64,000 nt of DNA, from positions 25,929 to 89,928 of the forward strand of contig MBRE01000078.1 in assembly GCA_001698425.1 (NCBI GenBank), given 5' to 3'. The position numbers and the translations under genes are program-made. Source of the DNA: Oscillatoriales cyanobacterium USR001 (GTDB lineage: Bacteria > Cyanobacteriota > Cyanobacteriia > Cyanobacteriales > Microcoleaceae). The notes under the pieces were generated by a model. It saw only the letters and a program-made list of their open reading frames with translations. It was not told the origin of the DNA and did no database searches. Below, piece by piece: positions 63,512 through 64,000 of this stretch (position 1 is its first letter; the number at the start of each line of letters is the position of its first letter).

Positions 63512-64000
63512 TGCTTTTTAATTGAACTGGATTAAAATTACCTAAAACTGGAATTGCGCCATATCTACCTTCAAAATACCTTTTTTCTTTATCTGTATCA
63601 GGTCTTTCTTTCTCAGATATTGCGTTATTTTTTCCCATATAGATAAAGTCCGATAAAGAATAAAATTCTGTTGCCTCCCAATTATTTTTCTCAGTGAAAT
63701 ATATCTGATCTCTTCTAAGTTTTGCATAAGACAATAAATTAGTATCATGGGTAGCAAAAATTAATTGGGCATGATTAGGGTTAGTCTGATTATTCAAAAA
63801 CATATTGATCGTATGAATCGTCATTATCGGATGCAATTTTCCTTCGATTTCGTCAATTATTAATATACCTCCATTCATCAAAGCCCATAGTATAGGCCCG
63901 CTTAATTCAAAGGCTTTTTGAGTTCCTGGTGATTCATTTCTACCCAACTCCCAAGTTTGTACGTTTTTAGTTTCTTGGCATTGACTATCATAAATACGGT
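63495..64000 (-). CDS. AAA family ATPase, partner of RloB (partial, 5' end outside window)
   Basis: Only the C-terminal 168 residues are in the window. The frame stays open to 64000 (CQETKNVQTWELGRNESPGT), so the gene begins beyond the edge. Visible are the signature-like SPGTQKAFELSGPIL, Walker B LIIDEIEGKLHP and the switch His in IFATHDTNLL, typical of OLD/RecF-like defence ATPases. A frame start at TTG 63947 is not a real start. The Walker A motif must lie outside. Confidence 0.88.
   Translation of the reverse strand, partial: RIYDSQCQETKNVQTWELGRNESPGTQKAFELSGPILWALMNGGILIIDEIEGKLHPIMTIHTINMFLNNQTNPNHAQLIFATHDTNLLSYAKLRRDQIYFTEKNNWEATEFYSLSDFIYMGKNNAISEKERPDTDKEKRYFEGRYGAIPVLGNFNPVQLKSNGKER

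Overview
The window looks like chromosomal DNA of a filamentous cyanobacterium. Four things point there: the HIP1 palindrome GCGATCGC is scattered through almost every gene; there are cyanobacteria-typical genes (carboxysome protein CcmP, a HetZ-family regulator, KGK-domain and DUF29 proteins, a CcsA-type cytochrome c synthase); intergenic DNA is packed with heptanucleotide tandem repeats (STRR) and short palindromic elements; and there is a group I intron in a tRNA gene. The genus cannot be fixed from sequence alone. There is no rRNA, CRISPR array or prophage.

Layout. 0-8.8 kb: tex, a broken DUF433 gene, deoC, a folate cluster (truncated folK, pabC, pabB) and a YdeP-type molybdopterin oxidoreductase. 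8.8-15.1 kb: a decayed IS630 transposase, the hetZ-like regulator, an OmpA-domain protein, fmt, a DUF6464 protein and the deletion scar of an ATPase gene pair. 15.1-20 kb: a four-gene BMP-type nucleoside ABC importer. 20.3-26 kb: a large hybrid histidine kinase with an ethylene-receptor-like sensor, and an HlyD-type adaptor. 26-30.9 kb: DUF29, ccmP, a pentapeptide protein, the glutathione-dependent formaldehyde pair (frmA, S-formylglutathione hydrolase) and a Uma2 nuclease. 30.9-33.1 kb: minC-minD-minE. 33.2-38.5 kb: a probable restriction-modification island, with an unknown 373-residue protein, a PLD-type nuclease and a convergent 961-residue fused double DNA methyltransferase. 39-45.1 kb: rimP-nusA-ylxR-infB. 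45.3-53.6 kb: housekeeping genes (ygfZ, rtcB, tilS, ccsA) and an adenylate/guanylate cyclase. 54-57.7 kb: a cyclic-nucleotide-binding protein, a pyroglutamyl-peptidase-like protein, hisH, a 182-bp MITE-like element and two membrane proteins. 57.8-62.6 kb: leuC, an intron-split tRNA-Asn(GUU), a NYN nuclease, a BadF-type sugar kinase and a Gfo/Idh/MocA oxidoreductase. 62.8 kb to the end: a RloB protein and the C-terminal part of its AAA ATPase partner, resembling AbiL-type defence, cut by the window edge.

Functional links. The three min genes form a division-site module. rimP-nusA-ylxR-infB is the classical translation/transcription operon, here with a terminator-like hairpin ahead of it and a very long STRR inside it. 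The cyclase and the cyclic-nucleotide-binding protein lie head to head and may be a signalling pair. rtcB and tilS act on RNA/tRNA. The island at 33.2-38.5 kb and the pair at the right edge are the defence candidates; 14.9-15.0 kb holds the remains of a third.

The most unusual observations are the group I intron in tRNA-Asn(GUU), the BfiI-like PLD nuclease opposite a fused double SPPY methyltransferase with an unknown upstream partner, and palindromic repeats that have supplied false start codons, broken a gene, and possibly become protein linker. Where an open frame extends upstream into a repeat or lacks a ribosome-binding site, I chose the inner start and say so.
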